Assembly (NCBI RefSeq): GCF_029227915.1
Contig: NC_079875.1
Span: forward strand, 18,905,001-18,969,000
Direction of reading: 5' to 3'
Origin: Hydractinia symbiolongicarpus
Taxonomy: Eukaryota > Cnidaria > Hydrozoa > Anthoathecata > Hydractiniidae
Length of the DNA: 64,000 bases
Every line of letters begins with the position of its first letter. Position 1 is the stretch's first letter. The translations under genes and the position numbers were made by a program. The notes beneath the pieces are model-generated. The model saw only the letters and a list, made by a program, of their open reading frames with translations. It ran no database searches and was not told the origin of the DNA. Below are positions 1-9,476 of the stretch, piece after piece.

Positions 1-75
1 GTATTGATTTGCTCTACATGTGCCGGGGTATACCCGAAGGTTTATAATCGAAAGTGGTCGAATTACTGAAATAAA

Positions 76-661
76 ATGGATATTGTGGATGACTCCACAC
101 GGCAATCTTTACAGGTCCGACGTCTTGCGGTAAGACACAACGTGTTTTGGACCTGCTTAAGCATAAGTATAGAGGATACTATCACAATATAGTGATACTT
201 ACACTGCGGTGGAATAAGACATACCTGGAGAGGGCCTCATTATGGAGGGATAACTATGTGTTTATGATAGACCCCAAGGACCAACCTTTCGAATGGGTGG
301 CGAAACTATCCTTATTACTGGCAGGCGAAGAGACGTTTTTTTTGATCGATGACATGGTCTCTGACAAAAACGTCGATAAAAAAGGCAGCCCTTGCTTGAA
401 TTGGCTATTTCGAGAAGGCATAGAAGGCATAGTTTGTGGTTATTAACCCAGAGCTATTCCGCTCTCCCCAAGAACCTTCGTCGTCAAAAGAAACAGCTCT
501 TCCCCTGGTACTCTAATGACCGCTCGGATATAAAAATCATCGATGAGGAGACGAACTTCATCCCGGACTGGAGCGAGATCAAAGTTGAGCTGAAAAAATC
601 CAAACATGCGAGCCTTTTCGTAAGGCTCGAGCACCCTAGGAGTTGGAAATTTTTGGATTGA
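76..661 (+). pseudogene. Packaging ATPase (FtsK/HerA, A32-like), copy A
   Basis: This would be the motor that pumps DNA into the capsid. A Walker A motif GPTSCGKT is encoded near 110-135, and a Walker B-like stretch FFLIDDM lies near 340-357. The C-terminal part, with the conserved LWLLTQSYSALPKNLRRQ, continues to a stop at 661. The start at 76 follows AATAAA directly. The gene is broken: the frame shifts between the start and Walker A, a few residues are missing near 200 compared with copy B, and it shifts again near 390-415, where the older N-terminal and later C-terminal frames overlap. Copy B has the matching N-terminal half at 36415-36743. Confidence 0.8.
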
Positions 662-703
662 GCAAGATGGAATCCTCCGGCCGGGGATCGATATAATAAA
701 AAG

Positions 704-1469
704 ATGTCTCTTGCAACGATTAATTGTTTCCAAGGAAAACAAGTCCGATCAATTTATGTTCGGGATAAGGGCCAATGTATTGTTGCATCCGATGTTTGGG
801 AGCCGCAGGATATCGGCGAGAGGCGGGTGTAAAAGCCATTCACCGATATGTTCCCGATAAGTATAAAATGAGGATGGACGATGCCGGCATCCAAGGTGTG
901 GACAGATCTGTCCACGTCCAACCAAACACGATTTTGCTGACCGAGCCCGGCCTCTATTGTTTTCTGTTGAGATGTGGTCAACCTAATGCGGAACCCTTTT
1001 TGGAATGGGTCTTGGAAGAGGTGCTGCCCAGAGAAATCAAAAAGCTTACTGCAATAATCGAATAAAGGGATATTTTGATCGCTATGCTCGAAGACGATCT
1101 TGATGACCTTGGGCAAGACAAATCGGCTACGGCAGAGACATGTACCACGTCGTCATCAATATGATACCGTACTATGTGTGGTTGATAAAAACGACCACCA
1201 TGAGCATGGAAAAAAGGGGCATACATGAGCATTATATGATACTATGCCAACGCAGGCAGCTCAACACAAGAGTAAATATATTAAAAGTAATGTATCCCGA
1301 CATGACGGTGAGGAAACCGGAATGTAACGAGCCGAATGCCGTACATGCTTGGTGTCGATTTAGAGACGATTGTCTTGGTACCGATAATTGCTACCTCAAC
1401 CATTTCACGTTGCCCGACGATGATACGCGGGAGATATTCGAAGGTATGTTCGATATTGATATGTCGTAA
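704..1469 (+). pseudogene. BRO-N domain protein, copy A
   Basis: The first part (MSLATINCFQGKQVRSIYV, from 704) and the next frame (VKAIHRYVPDKYK ... LREPGLYCFLLRC-type region, to about 1065) together resemble the BRO N-terminal DNA-binding domain known from large DNA viruses and Polintons. The C-terminal part, 1140-1469, has HYMILCQRRQL and NAVHAWCRF, the same block kept in copy B at 35963-36400. Frames change near 800-830 and a stop sits near 1063, so it is a pseudogene. The role in Polintons is unknown; a regulatory DNA-binding role is inferred from the family. Confidence 0.65.
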
Positions 1470-1518
1470 GCGGACGCTAAATTTTCGCTACCCACAAGGA
1501 TAGTAAAAATTGAAGGGT

Positions 1519-2527
1519 TTACCACTCTTTAACATGTTCTGGGGGTATTTCGACATCCTCGGGGATAAGCATCAACTCTTCCGAGACGAAGCTTCTTTTG
1601 GGGCCGTCTTTTAAATAGTATAAAACGCGGCTACCTGCCACAATACGATCCAACCTGTAAGTATGTTTGCTCCAACAGGCATCGGTGGCACGTCGTTTCG
1701 CATCACCGTGCTCTTCCCCAGGTTGCAGCAGATACAAGTACAATCCGTCCTCGGGTAGAGGCTTTTCCTCGAGATATTCCTCGCCTTTTGCGAGTGGTAC
1801 CTCATCCAGCTTGATAGCCTTGTTAGGTTTCATACCAATCATAGAAGTCTTGGTATTATTAAGGTTTTTGAGAATGGTATACAGGTGCTTGACCCAGGTG
1901 GTACTAGTTTCCCCGGAGACAAGCTCCTACGCATCTTGAGGCTTAAATAGTCTCTCTGCAAGGACCTTGTTGTAAGAATTCCACGAAGGCCGTGAATGTA
2001 TGGTGATATTTCGTGGTAGCCCTCTTGATCTCAACCCTGTTATCCTCCAGGAGCTTGCTCACATCTGATTTGAATTCAGAACCATTATCACATTGGAATG
2101 TTTTTGGGTAATGAAGGGGTCCTGCTTTGTATATATCTTTGATCATGTCCGCGACTTCGCCAGCTCTCTTCGTTCTTAGGGGTCTCGCTACTTGGTAACG
2201 TGAGGCCACGTCAACGCCTGTCAGGATGTATTTATATGTATTACTGCACAAACGATCGTGAGGCATGTACAATAGATCAAACTGATGCATCTCATTCGGT
2301 GTTGTGATGGTAAAATAGGGGTAGTCTATACGCTTTGGGCCTCGAATGTGTCTCAGCAAGAGCAGCTGCCTACTCAGCCAATGTATTACTTTCTTTTTGG
2401 AGAGACCGCTCTCCTTCGCCAGTAATTTGACGGCTTTGCGGCCGGTCCACAAATTTTCCGGGGTGTAGTAGATATTGCTTACCTTTTCAGCCCCCTCCTC
2501 TGTAATGATGTGTGATGCTTTTGACAT
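1519..2527 (-). pseudogene. Polinton retroviral-type integrase, copy A
   Basis: Integrase of the rve (DDE) family, which would insert the element into the host genome. Motifs read on the minus strand: HQFDLLYM (first Asp), GVDVASRY, CDNGSEFKSD (second Asp), and the catalytic Glu in TAFVEF near 1990. The C-terminal domain (SRVLYYLKDGP, FVSEELM) runs to the stop at 1519. The start at 2527 follows AATAAAC. A frameshift lies just after the catalytic Glu (about 1985) and an in-frame TAG near 1930. It sits just downstream of the capsid gene and a small membrane-protein gene on the same strand, as in copy B. Confidence 0.85.
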
Positions 2528-2551
2528 GTTTATTATATGTCAAAAATGTTC

Positions 2552-2806
2552 TTACAAATACTTGTAAGCTACAAAGCCTAGCAGGGATAGGGAACCAACA
2601 ACGAAGGCCAATTCCCCATCTTGTTGGGTTTTTGAAGGGGTGTAAAAGTCCTTCAATCTGAGTAAAAGTCCTTCAATCTGAGGAAATATAAAATTGATAC
2701 ATATTATTGTCCAGCTCCCTCAAACTTTTTCCCGCCTTAAGTTGCTTCTCTCCTTCTGTCGCAAACCAGTCTAATTTTTTCTGTCTATCTCGTATCCATT
2801 GGCCAT
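2552..2806 (-). pseudogene. Small helical/membrane protein, copy A, internally deleted
   Basis: After the first two codons the frame jumps to IRDRQKKLDWFATEG and KAGKSLRELDNN, which match the copy B protein at 34780 (QDRQAKLDWFAEQRE, KAGKSLHELDDD). The N-terminal hydrophobic segment present in copy B is deleted here. The C-terminal end in a further frame is a hydrophobic helix (FVVGSLSLLGFVAYKYL) ending at 2552. A 20-bp direct repeat (agtaaaagtccttcaatctg) lies at about 2640-2680. The function is unknown; its place between capsid protein and integrase is conserved in both copies. Confidence 0.55.
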
Positions 2807-2810
2807 TTTA

Positions 2811-4091
2811 TTAATACTCCAACCTATCCAATCTGCCATCCAAAATATTCAGCTGCGCATCCTGTAAGAGGTACACGTAACATCTAAAGTCCCCTGTTCC
2901 ATCGGCTTCTTTGGTGATATGTAGGGTTATGCCATCACTCAGTCGCTGTAGTGGCCTACCACTGCCATGTAGCACATCATCGGGGGAGCTCCAGAAGTCC
3001 ACAAACAGGGTATATCGCTCATTGAAAAACTGCCCGATGGTCACATTAGAATTCCCGCGTCTGCCAAAGATATTGACGATCTGTTCCAGATGATCCTTTG
3101 GAAGCATGGCATGAAAGTACAATTCGTTGGGTTCCCCCTCGACAGTGACGCTAATCTTCTCGATTTTAGGGTTGTAAAACGTTTCGTTAACACAGGCATA
3201 GGGCTTCACTTTTCCAGGGTCCAAAAACAGTAGCAGTACGCCCTTAAACGATATTGATGGTGAGTCGATCTGGAGGTTATAGCTAGTATCAGCCTTTTTC
3301 ATAGTAAGTACCTTCATTCTAAGCACTCTTTCATAAGGCAGGACAAGCCTCGAATATCGGGACATCATTGCGCTTGCCAAGCCTTCATTAGTAATCTTAT
3401 CAAATTCTAGTCTGATATTACTAATTTTATACGTAGCATCAGCTACTTTGGCTCCCGTGCTCTTCACGGCTGCCGTCTCTGCATTCTTTACGACGTTACC
3501 GTAAGGAGCGAAATTGATGATGAATTGCAACCGGTTGTACATGCCTGCCGGGTACAAGGGTAAATCTCTCGTTAGCTCGAAAATTTTTCCAATGGGTATA
3601 CAGAAGGTGTTACCATAGGCTTTAACGATGGCTTTCTCCTCATCCGTCCCGACATGGCCGGTCGCCTTGACCTGTAGGGCTCTGATTGTCCCATCATAAG
3701 GGTTAATACCCTTCAATATAAGGTTATTATTGCGCTCAAACTTGGATAGCCAGAGGCCCCTATACAATGCCAGGATATTGTAATCGCTGATGTTCTGTAC
3801 CTCCTTATTGTTTAGAGTAATACGTAGGTTCCTCACCAGACTTTTCCCCATATTGGACACGATGGTTCTTGTCGTCTTAGTCCCGGTCAACGTCACATCA
3901 AATAGGAGCTTGAGGCTACCCGGAATAATGACATCACTTTGAGGCATATTTGGAATGTCGACATACAGATCTTCTTTCTGGTCGATGGTTGATGGGGTAT
4001 GGGAAATCTGGACTCTTTGCCGGCGTCCCTTCATACCAAGAAGCTGTTTGCTCTCGGCGTAAGCGTCCATCAGTATACCGTATGCGTTCAT
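2811..4091 (-). CDS. Major capsid protein (double jelly-roll), copy A
   Basis: An uninterrupted frame of 426 codons starting MNAYGILMDAYAESKQLLG. It matches, along its whole length, the broken capsid gene of copy B (33529-34776), sharing IPGSLKLLFD, NGKS/MGKSLVRNLRITLN, FELTRDLPLYP and VTVEGEPNELY. Length and content fit the hexon-like double jelly-roll capsid protein of Polintons and adintoviruses, though the fold itself cannot be seen from sequence alone. I chose the start at 4091 rather than the longer frame to 4220, because it lies next to a short AT-rich divergent promoter region and agrees with the copy B start. It is the only large gene of copy A that is still open. Confidence 0.82.
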   Translation of the reverse strand: MNAYGILMDAYAESKQLLGMKGRRQRVQISHTPSTIDQKEDLYVDIPNMPQSDVIIPGSLKLLFDVTLTGTKTTRTIVSNMGKSLVRNLRITLNNKEVQNISDYNILALYRGLWLSKFERNNNLILKGINPYDGTIRALQVKATGHVGTDEEKAIVKAYGNTFCIPIGKIFELTRDLPLYPAGMYNRLQFIINFAPYGNVVKNAETAAVKSTGAKVADATYKISNIRLEFDKITNEGLASAMMSRYSRLVLPYERVLRMKVLTMKKADTSYNLQIDSPSISFKGVLLLFLDPGKVKPYACVNETFYNPKIEKISVTVEGEPNELYFHAMLPKDHLEQIVNIFGRRGNSNVTIGQFFNERYTLFVDFWSSPDDVLHGSGRPLQRLSDGITLHITKEADGTGDFRCYVYLLQDAQLNILDGRLDRLEY

Positions 4092-4113
4092 TATATATTT
4101 ATTATAAATAAAG
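4092..4113. promoter_or_regulatory. Divergent start region between capsid and coiled-coil genes
   Basis: Only 22 bases separate the two start codons. They read TTATATATTTATTATAAATAAAG (shown to its first 20 bases: ttatatatttattataaata), TATA-rich on both strands, with AATAAAG directly before the plus-strand ATG. The same pair of genes in copy B is separated by 30 AT-rich bases (33499-33528). A two-way promoter is inferred. Confidence 0.5.
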
Positions 4114-5418
4114 ATGGCAAATAACCCAGTATTCACACCGGAGGAGGATATTGGTAGAGATGATAAAGGCGATAAATACCCAACAATCAACTCATCTCCC
4201 TGATGTTCCGGGGACTTCAACGCCGGGTCAGCAGCAGGGAGGTGCGCATAGACGATTGGGGTTGGGCATTGAGGCGCAAAAGACTGAGATATTTAAATCG
4301 AAAGTTGATAGCCTATATACACATCTTAGAGACAGACTCGGTATGACGACCAATGCAATGCATTACGATAGGTTCCGAATGGATGAGGGTGGTTAACTTA
4401 TATAAAAGAGGATTGTAACGGGAAAAAGATCCCTAGCGGAAGTACCACTGACGTTGCAAGATGGTAATTTTCCAACTATTGGTCAACTCGAAAAGAGGCT
4501 GGGTAGTGCGCGTATGAAGGCAATAGGCTGTGATAAATATTAAACACCCAACAAAGGTGGTAGGACAGAGGCCCAGAATCTTATCCGTGGTGTTAATGTC
4601 CTTAGGAATACGGATGAGGATGATGAGAGGACCCCTTTGATAAGGCCTGATGTGATGGAGATGGAGACGATTGATAGTATTCAAAATTCTGCCCAAGACG
4701 TTGAAGGCTATATAGATACCTCATTTGCAGGTATTGGCAATGATGCCCCCGAGGTTGATATGAGATCATTAAAAGTTGAAATTGAGATCCTTTAAAAGAA
4801 TATCAGGGAGGTGAGGGATGATCTTATAAAATATGATAGCGACATTAGGACGAAGGAGGGTAAATTGAAAGAAATTAAGAAGCAGACGGCTGGGGCGAAA
4901 AGGCCTCAGGAGATTGTCAGGCTGGAGAAAGATATTGATCAATTGAAGAAGGATAAAAATGTTGCACTCGATAATCATGGTGTAATTTCCTTCGGGGTTT
5001 TTAAGCATCTACGGAATATTAAGTCGGAGTTGATAAAAATCACCAGGGATGACATGCCTTTGCTTGAAAAGCTTAAAACACTCTTCCGTGAACAGGGGAT
5101 AACCATAGCCAGCATTGTCTCTGCTGTAGCTCTACTAATTTCCACCATTGTTCATGCTGTTACAGGAGGAGAGGGTGCAGCAGCAGGTGCTGCAGGGGGA
5201 ACCGCAGGTGGTGGTGAAAAAGGGTTTGTGCAAAAGCAACTTGAAAGACTTGAGAACTTTCTTAAATATCTAGCAGGTAAGCAGGTGCCGCATTGCCGGG
5301 TATTATCGGTACAGTAATCTCCTTCATTCTGAGGGTAGCGTAAACCATCTTTACGTATGCAGCTAAACATCTGTATACGGCCATTGCGGAAGCTGCCGGC
5401 TTGTCGTGTTATACATAA
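4114..5418 (+). pseudogene. Coiled-coil and membrane protein, copy A (possible virion protein)
   Basis: It starts MANNPVFTPEED after AATAAAG. Successive pieces in changing frames match the minus-strand gene of copy B (32204-33498): a polar N-terminus rich in Gln/Pro, TPNKGG..AQNL, then a Lys/Glu-rich coiled coil (4800-5000), a hydrophobic helix IASIVSAVALLISTIVHAV, a Gly/Ala stretch, QLERLENFLKYLAGK, and a second hydrophobic part ending at 5418. There are at least four breaks: a stop near 4202, frame changes near 4400-4550, an in-frame TAA near 4794 and another near 5282. The function is not known. Divergent pairing with the capsid gene suggests a structural role, which is inference. Confidence 0.55.
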
Positions 5419-5425
5419 AATAAGC

Positions 5426-6657
5426 CTATTTTTTTAACCAAATATAGGTTAGTATGAGACCTACCCCTATGGTGATTAATAAAGCCTTGGTATCCTCGTG
5501 TTGATTTGGTGGAGGTTGTTCGGGTATGAAAGACGATGTTGTTGTAGGCCCGAGAGGTGGTATGGTCTGTATAGTATGATCGGGGGTATGCATAGGAGAT
5601 GTAATAGGTGTTATATGCCTGGGTGGCATGGTATGCCTTGGGGGTATGGTATGTATAGGAGGTGTGGCATGCTTTGGGGGTAGGGTATGTATAGGAGGTG
5701 CGGCATGCCGCACAACAGGCTTGTTATTCAAGTCAAGCCTAATACCAATTATCGCACTTGCAGGGGCTATGAGGATTTTGTTGTTATACCCCACAATCCT
5801 CCCCACACGCAGGTTCATATTGGAGGGCAACATGTACACATGATGCATGACAGCAAAATTTACGGGCGTTCGGGCATATCGCAATACCTTTTGGAACTCC
5901 GTAATGTCATGGCTTACATTATCCTGACGTTGAACCATGGCTTCAAATTTCTGTTCCAGAATTTGCCTTGCTGGGTAATTGTCTGCATTGAATCCGATGA
6001 GGGATGCCTTGGCGCCTGCCTGGGACCCAAGCAACAGCACCACGTAAACCCGAATACTCTCACTCAGCTTGATCAGACCTTCCGATGTTAGGCTTTGGCT
6101 TGTCGGCTTAATGAACTTACCCCAGTCCCCATCAACCTGGGGCCACCACCTGTTAACGATGACATGACCGCCTTAAAGTTGTACAGACTATTGGGGTCTA
6201 CACCGTATTCACGACATACCTGTGCGTATCCAGATGTGGAGTATGGGTTTTTGTACTGTGAGAACCCATTGTCAAAGGGCATGGGTACCTTCATCTTTAC
6301 AAGGACACGACGCATGTGGTAGTAGACATGGAATTTAAAAATGCTGTTGATGAGAGGTACGGAGCCCGTCATGTGCTTGGCATATATGCCTAGGGCCGTT
6401 GTCGCACAATGGGTAGCGAAATTAACCTGGATATTCCAGTAATCAAGCGCTTGCCCTTTCCAATTAACATTAACTGGATCATCAAGGTAGTTTGTTGGAA
6501 CTTTGATGGCGTACTTCGTGAAATCCGGGAATACCACGGAAATATGGGAGTCTTCACTTACGTAAAAGTCCTGATGCTCTAAATTTGTAACACCAAGTGG
6601 CCATTCACCCCTGTTACTTTTATACTTTGCAGAGTGGTTGTATTGGTAGATGTTCAT
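5426..6657 (-). pseudogene. Pro/His-rich membrane-anchored protein, copy A
   Basis: The N-terminal half starts MNIYQYNHSAKYKSNRGEW at 6657 and matches copy B (31060 onward). The C-terminal half has LLGSQAGAK, ITEFQKVLRYARTPVNF, and MLPSNMNLRVGRIVGYNNKI, then a Pro/His-rich stretch of short repeats (IHTLPPKHATPP type, 5560-5720), and ends with a single hydrophobic helix ITIGVGLILTYIWLKK. The two halves are in different frames, joined near 6125, so the gene carries one frameshift. It is convergent with the coiled-coil gene (7 bases apart). A minor virion or membrane protein is plausible, but I do not recognise a named family. Confidence 0.55.
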
Positions 6658-6686
6658 CTCCTTTTCTTGTTAGAAGAAAGGAGATG
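6655..6686. promoter_or_regulatory. Palindromic divergent start region, copy A
   Basis: The two divergent start codons (6657 minus, 6684 plus) sit at the ends of a near-perfect inverted repeat: CATCTCCTTT on one side and AGAAAGGAGATG on the other, around cttgttag. Copy B has a shorter form of the same palindrome at 31037-31062 (CCTTTTCTTCTAAGAAAGGA). Conservation in a diverged copy argues for a shared control element, for instance a two-way promoter; function not shown. Confidence 0.45.
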
Positions 6687-7351
6687 AAACAACTGTACAC
6701 CGATATCGATAAACCTACTATATTCGAAGACTACCTGGGGCAGGACACACGTATAGCCTTGAAATCGATATCAATTAGGCCTGGATGGCTGAACCTATAT
6801 AGCAACAACGATATCACTATAGGTAAAGTAGGACCTGACCAGAGGGTGACTCGAATTGAGATTATGAATGGCCTGTATAAAATAGATGATATCGCGGTTA
6901 TTGTCAACAGCCAGGCAGAGGGAAAGATATCACTATTTGTTTTAAAAAATGCATACTGTAGACTCCGTGTCGGTGACGGGTATACGGTGGTGATCGGTAG
7001 ACAATTACAAGAGCTTTTAGGATTAACCTATGACCCCGCAAAAAATATTATACAAAAGGTGACTACGACACCATATATAGAACCGATATATATCAAAAAT
7101 TAAGACTTATTTGCCCACAACTGGATGAAGATGACTGCCTTTTGGATGGCAAAAAGTCTAAAATTCTGACCTTGCTTCCCACCCGGGAGTTAAACGCCTG
7201 GGGAGATATGTTAACCTGGACCTTTGACACTCCTGTATACCTTCCTTTAAAGGGATTCACTGACCGTCTTGAGTTCATGCTGACGGACGTCTACCATCAT
7301 GAGAAGAACGTCACGTTTTTTGACATCACAATGCATTTGCTGATAGAATAA
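6684..7351 (+). pseudogene. Penton-like minor capsid protein, copy A
   Basis: It starts MKQLYTDIDKPTIFEDYLGQ and matches the intact 223-residue protein of copy B (30368-31039). Its size, its place next to the other structural genes and its beta-rich, low-helix look fit the single jelly-roll penton protein of Polintons. That assignment is inference. A frameshift near 7050-7110 splits it; the C-terminal part (KSKILTLLP, LNAWGDMLTWTFDTP) continues to 7351. The stop codon TAA is part of GAATAAAGATG, which starts the next gene. Confidence 0.5.
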
Positions 7352-7353
7352 AG

Positions 7354-8000
7354 ATGAGTGATATCAGCAAACTTTATCCGAGTTTGCCGAGTGCACCCGC
7401 GCAAGGCTCTGATCAGGATGAGGGAAAAATTTTCAGGTTAAAAAAATAGAGGAGATAGAACAATATTTCCGGGGTGAAATAAAAAAGCGGAATGGATTGG
7501 CAAAGAGACTTAAGATGCACAATGGATGGGTGTGCCTTTGTGACCATGGACTACTTGGCGTATCCGTGATTACTTTGGGGCTTGGCATTGGGGCTATGGT
7601 GTCGGGCCTGGGGGTTCTCCTAGCCTGTGCCATGGGAGGAATCGCGATTGCTGCCGGAATAGGGCAAACCGGTCTTCGGAACGCCTCCAAACGGTTGCGT
7701 GTAAAATCCAAAAAACATGAGGGGATAAGACTGCTTGCTGAGGCGAAGCTCAATTCCATCGTTGACCTGATCAGTAAGGCATTGGAAAACGGTGTTATCA
7801 GTCACTACGAGTATAGTCTAATTAGCCGTGAAAAGGAAAGGTAAATGCTTTTGAAGGAGCAAATGCGGCAACGGTTTAATAGAATTGTAAATAGCATCAA
7901 CGAACAGGAAAGAGCCCAATTGGTTGCCAAGGGTAGGGAAGAAGGGAGACAGGACGTTTTAAAAAAACTTCAATCTGTGCAGTATGTAAGCGGTACTTAG
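7354..8000 (+). pseudogene. Hydrophobic protein of unknown function, copy A
   Basis: It starts MSDISKLYPSLPSAP three bases after the penton-like gene. Parts in order: charged segment (KKIEEIEQYFRGEIKKRN), two long Gly-rich hydrophobic helices (7555-7660), KRLRVKSKKHEGIRLLAEAKLN, and a charged C-terminus (EEGRQD). There are two lesions: a base missing in a run of A near 7441-7447, and an in-frame TAA at about 7842. Copy B carries the same gene at 29731-30365. Conservation in both copies suggests a real Polinton gene, likely membrane-active; the exact role is unknown. Confidence 0.55.
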
Positions 8001-8137
8001 AGTCCCCACCCGAGTATAGACCTTAATTTTAGGAAAATGGAGGGTATACCGGGTGTAGTCGGTGACTACACCCGGTCAGGTACACTAGGAGGAGGGAAGA
8101 ACAGCCATGATGTATTTGTCATGCTTGAGAAAGCCTA

Positions 8138-8170
8138 ATATTTTATAGGTCTAATTGACCTATAAAATAT
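8138..8170. terminator. Hairpin between convergent genes, copy A
   Basis: A perfect 14-bp stem (atattttataggtc / gacctataaaatat) with a 5-base loop lies between the ends of two convergent genes. Copy B has the same hairpin, 15 bp with one mismatch, at the same place in its gene order (29665-29699). A role in ending transcription or processing RNA is inferred from place and conservation. Confidence 0.4.
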
Positions 8171-8179
8171 ATGTTTTTT

Positions 8180-8758
8180 CTAGCCCTCGCTTAGTAACCA
8201 CTCCTTTTTAAGGTCTTTATACCGACATTCCGTAATGTGTGTCTGGGGGTAGTTGTTTTTACCTTGTACGTATACAGACGAAAAGGCTAGAATAGCGCTG
8301 GCTTGGTAGGGCTCATCGTAGGGTACCGGCATACCATAGAACTTGGTGGTAATTGTGTCCTTGTAATATTGAAGCTTAGCATTCGCATAACGATCCTTTT
8401 TTACAGGCTCTATCGTTTATTTCTCGGATATCAACTCCTCAACCTTTGACCATATTTTACGATACTTTGCAACCCAATCGGGATACTCCTCGAAATCTAG
8501 GCTCATTGCAGGTGACGCATTGGCGTTATATTTAGTCACCTCATTCGGGGACCACATTTTCGGTGTCTTTACCCTCAAGGCCACCACAAGGTCCTGTGTA
8601 TGGTACCCTACCACATATTGTTTGTCCTTACCCCAATTGGCAGGCATGGCATCCGACACCGTTAGGTATTCCACGTTGATATCATCGATATTTGTAAACG
8701 TGGTAGCAAAATTGTAGAATAGTTTAGGTTTAACAAGCTCGTTCTCAAATTTCAGCAT
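8180..8758 (-). pseudogene. Conserved Polinton protein of unknown function, copy A
   Basis: It starts MLKFENELVKPKLFYNF after AATAAACAAG. It has VKTPKMWSPNEVT, SLDFEEYPDWVAKY, and, after one in-frame TAA at about 8417, a C-terminal part with EPVKKDRYANAKL ending at 8180. Apart from that stop the frame is open for about 190 codons. Copy B has a remnant on the other strand orientation at 29285-29615 with the same blocks. I recognise no named domain. The first codons overlap the end of the Cys-rich gene upstream by 14 bases. Confidence 0.55.
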
Positions 8759-8963
8759 CTTGTTTATTGTATATTTTGAATGACTGCAGAGAATTACATG
8801 TCATGGTACATGCACAGCCGCCCCCATTATATGTGATATATTCGTGATTGCAGTACCACCTACCACGAACCTCCATTTTACCACCTACCACGAACCTCCG
8901 GCCACAGGCACATTTGTCATATGGATCGAGTACCCTTTCACAGTCGTCACAATGCTTATTCAT
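8745..8963 (-). CDS. Small Cys-rich (zinc-binding type) protein
   Basis: A 72-residue frame starting MNKHCDDCERVL. Cys pairs CDDC, CAC and GGCAC with nearby His resemble a zinc ribbon, but I recognise no family. Its ATG overlaps the stop of the upstream gene (ATGAATAA) and its end overlaps the next gene, so the three are tightly coupled. A 26-bp tandem duplication (ccacctaccacgaacctcc twice, about 8848-8900) lies within it and may have lengthened the protein. No counterpart is left in copy B. Confidence 0.5.
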   Translation of the reverse strand: MNKHCDDCERVLDPYDKCACGRRFVVGGKMEVRGRWYCNHEYITYNGGGCACTMTCNSLQSFKIYNKQDAEI

Positions 8964-9132
8964 TTATTAGCAATTCAAGGCGGGCCTCCAAATCCTTAAT
9001 CTTCCGTTCATTAGACCCCTCCTTCTTCTCTTGTATGCATGCTAGGGTAACAAGTGGTAGGGATAGACCGATGGCGGTAAGGAAGGTCATGAAAATCATA
9101 CTTTTCAAACTATATTGACAGTTGATACACAT
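8956..9132 (-). CDS. 58-residue membrane/coiled-coil protein
   Basis: It starts MCINCQYSLK after AATAAAG, has a hydrophobic helix (FMTFLTAIGLSLPLVTLAC) and ends in a charged helix (ERKIKDLEARLELLINE). The last codons overlap the first of the Cys-rich gene. The frame is open and keeps the Polinton start motif, so it is probably a real small gene. Function unknown. Confidence 0.5.
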   Translation of the reverse strand: MCINCQYSLKSMIFMTFLTAIGLSLPLVTLACIQEKKEGSNERKIKDLEARLELLINE

Positions 9133-9144
9133 CTTTATTATAGG

Positions 9145-9432
9145 TTACACATATTCGAGTACCTCGGGATTCTTTTCAACAGCCTTATTGCACATGTCCT
9201 GTGTCTTGAAACGACCTGATATATATTCGAACATTGGGGGATTCTTTTCAACGGCCCTGTCACACATGTCTTGCGTTTTGAACCGATCAGGAACATGCCA
9301 TATCAGCTATACATTCTTTTCAACAACTTTGTTACACATGTCTCGCGTCTTGAGTCGGTCGGTGACATGCCTTAGCAGCCATTGCTCCTTTTCAACAACC
9401 TTATTACACATGTCTTGTGTCTTGAAACTCAT
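9145..9432 (-). pseudogene. VPD/KTQ repeat protein, second copy, broken
   Basis: It starts MSFKTQDMCNKVVEK after AATAAAG and is made of four repeats of about 26 residues of the same type as the gene at 9477-10139. An in-frame TAG lies in the second repeat (near 9309). The repeat unit at DNA level is about 80 bp and is easily seen as direct repeats. It most likely arose by partial duplication of its neighbour. Confidence 0.6.
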
Positions 9433-9476
9433 CTTTATTAGTAGTTATCTTGCAACAATTGCTGCAAGATAACGTT

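Noticed and set aside
4092-4220. Longer capsid start at 4220
   Set aside because: The extra 43 codons overlap the divergent gene start and are not matched in copy B.
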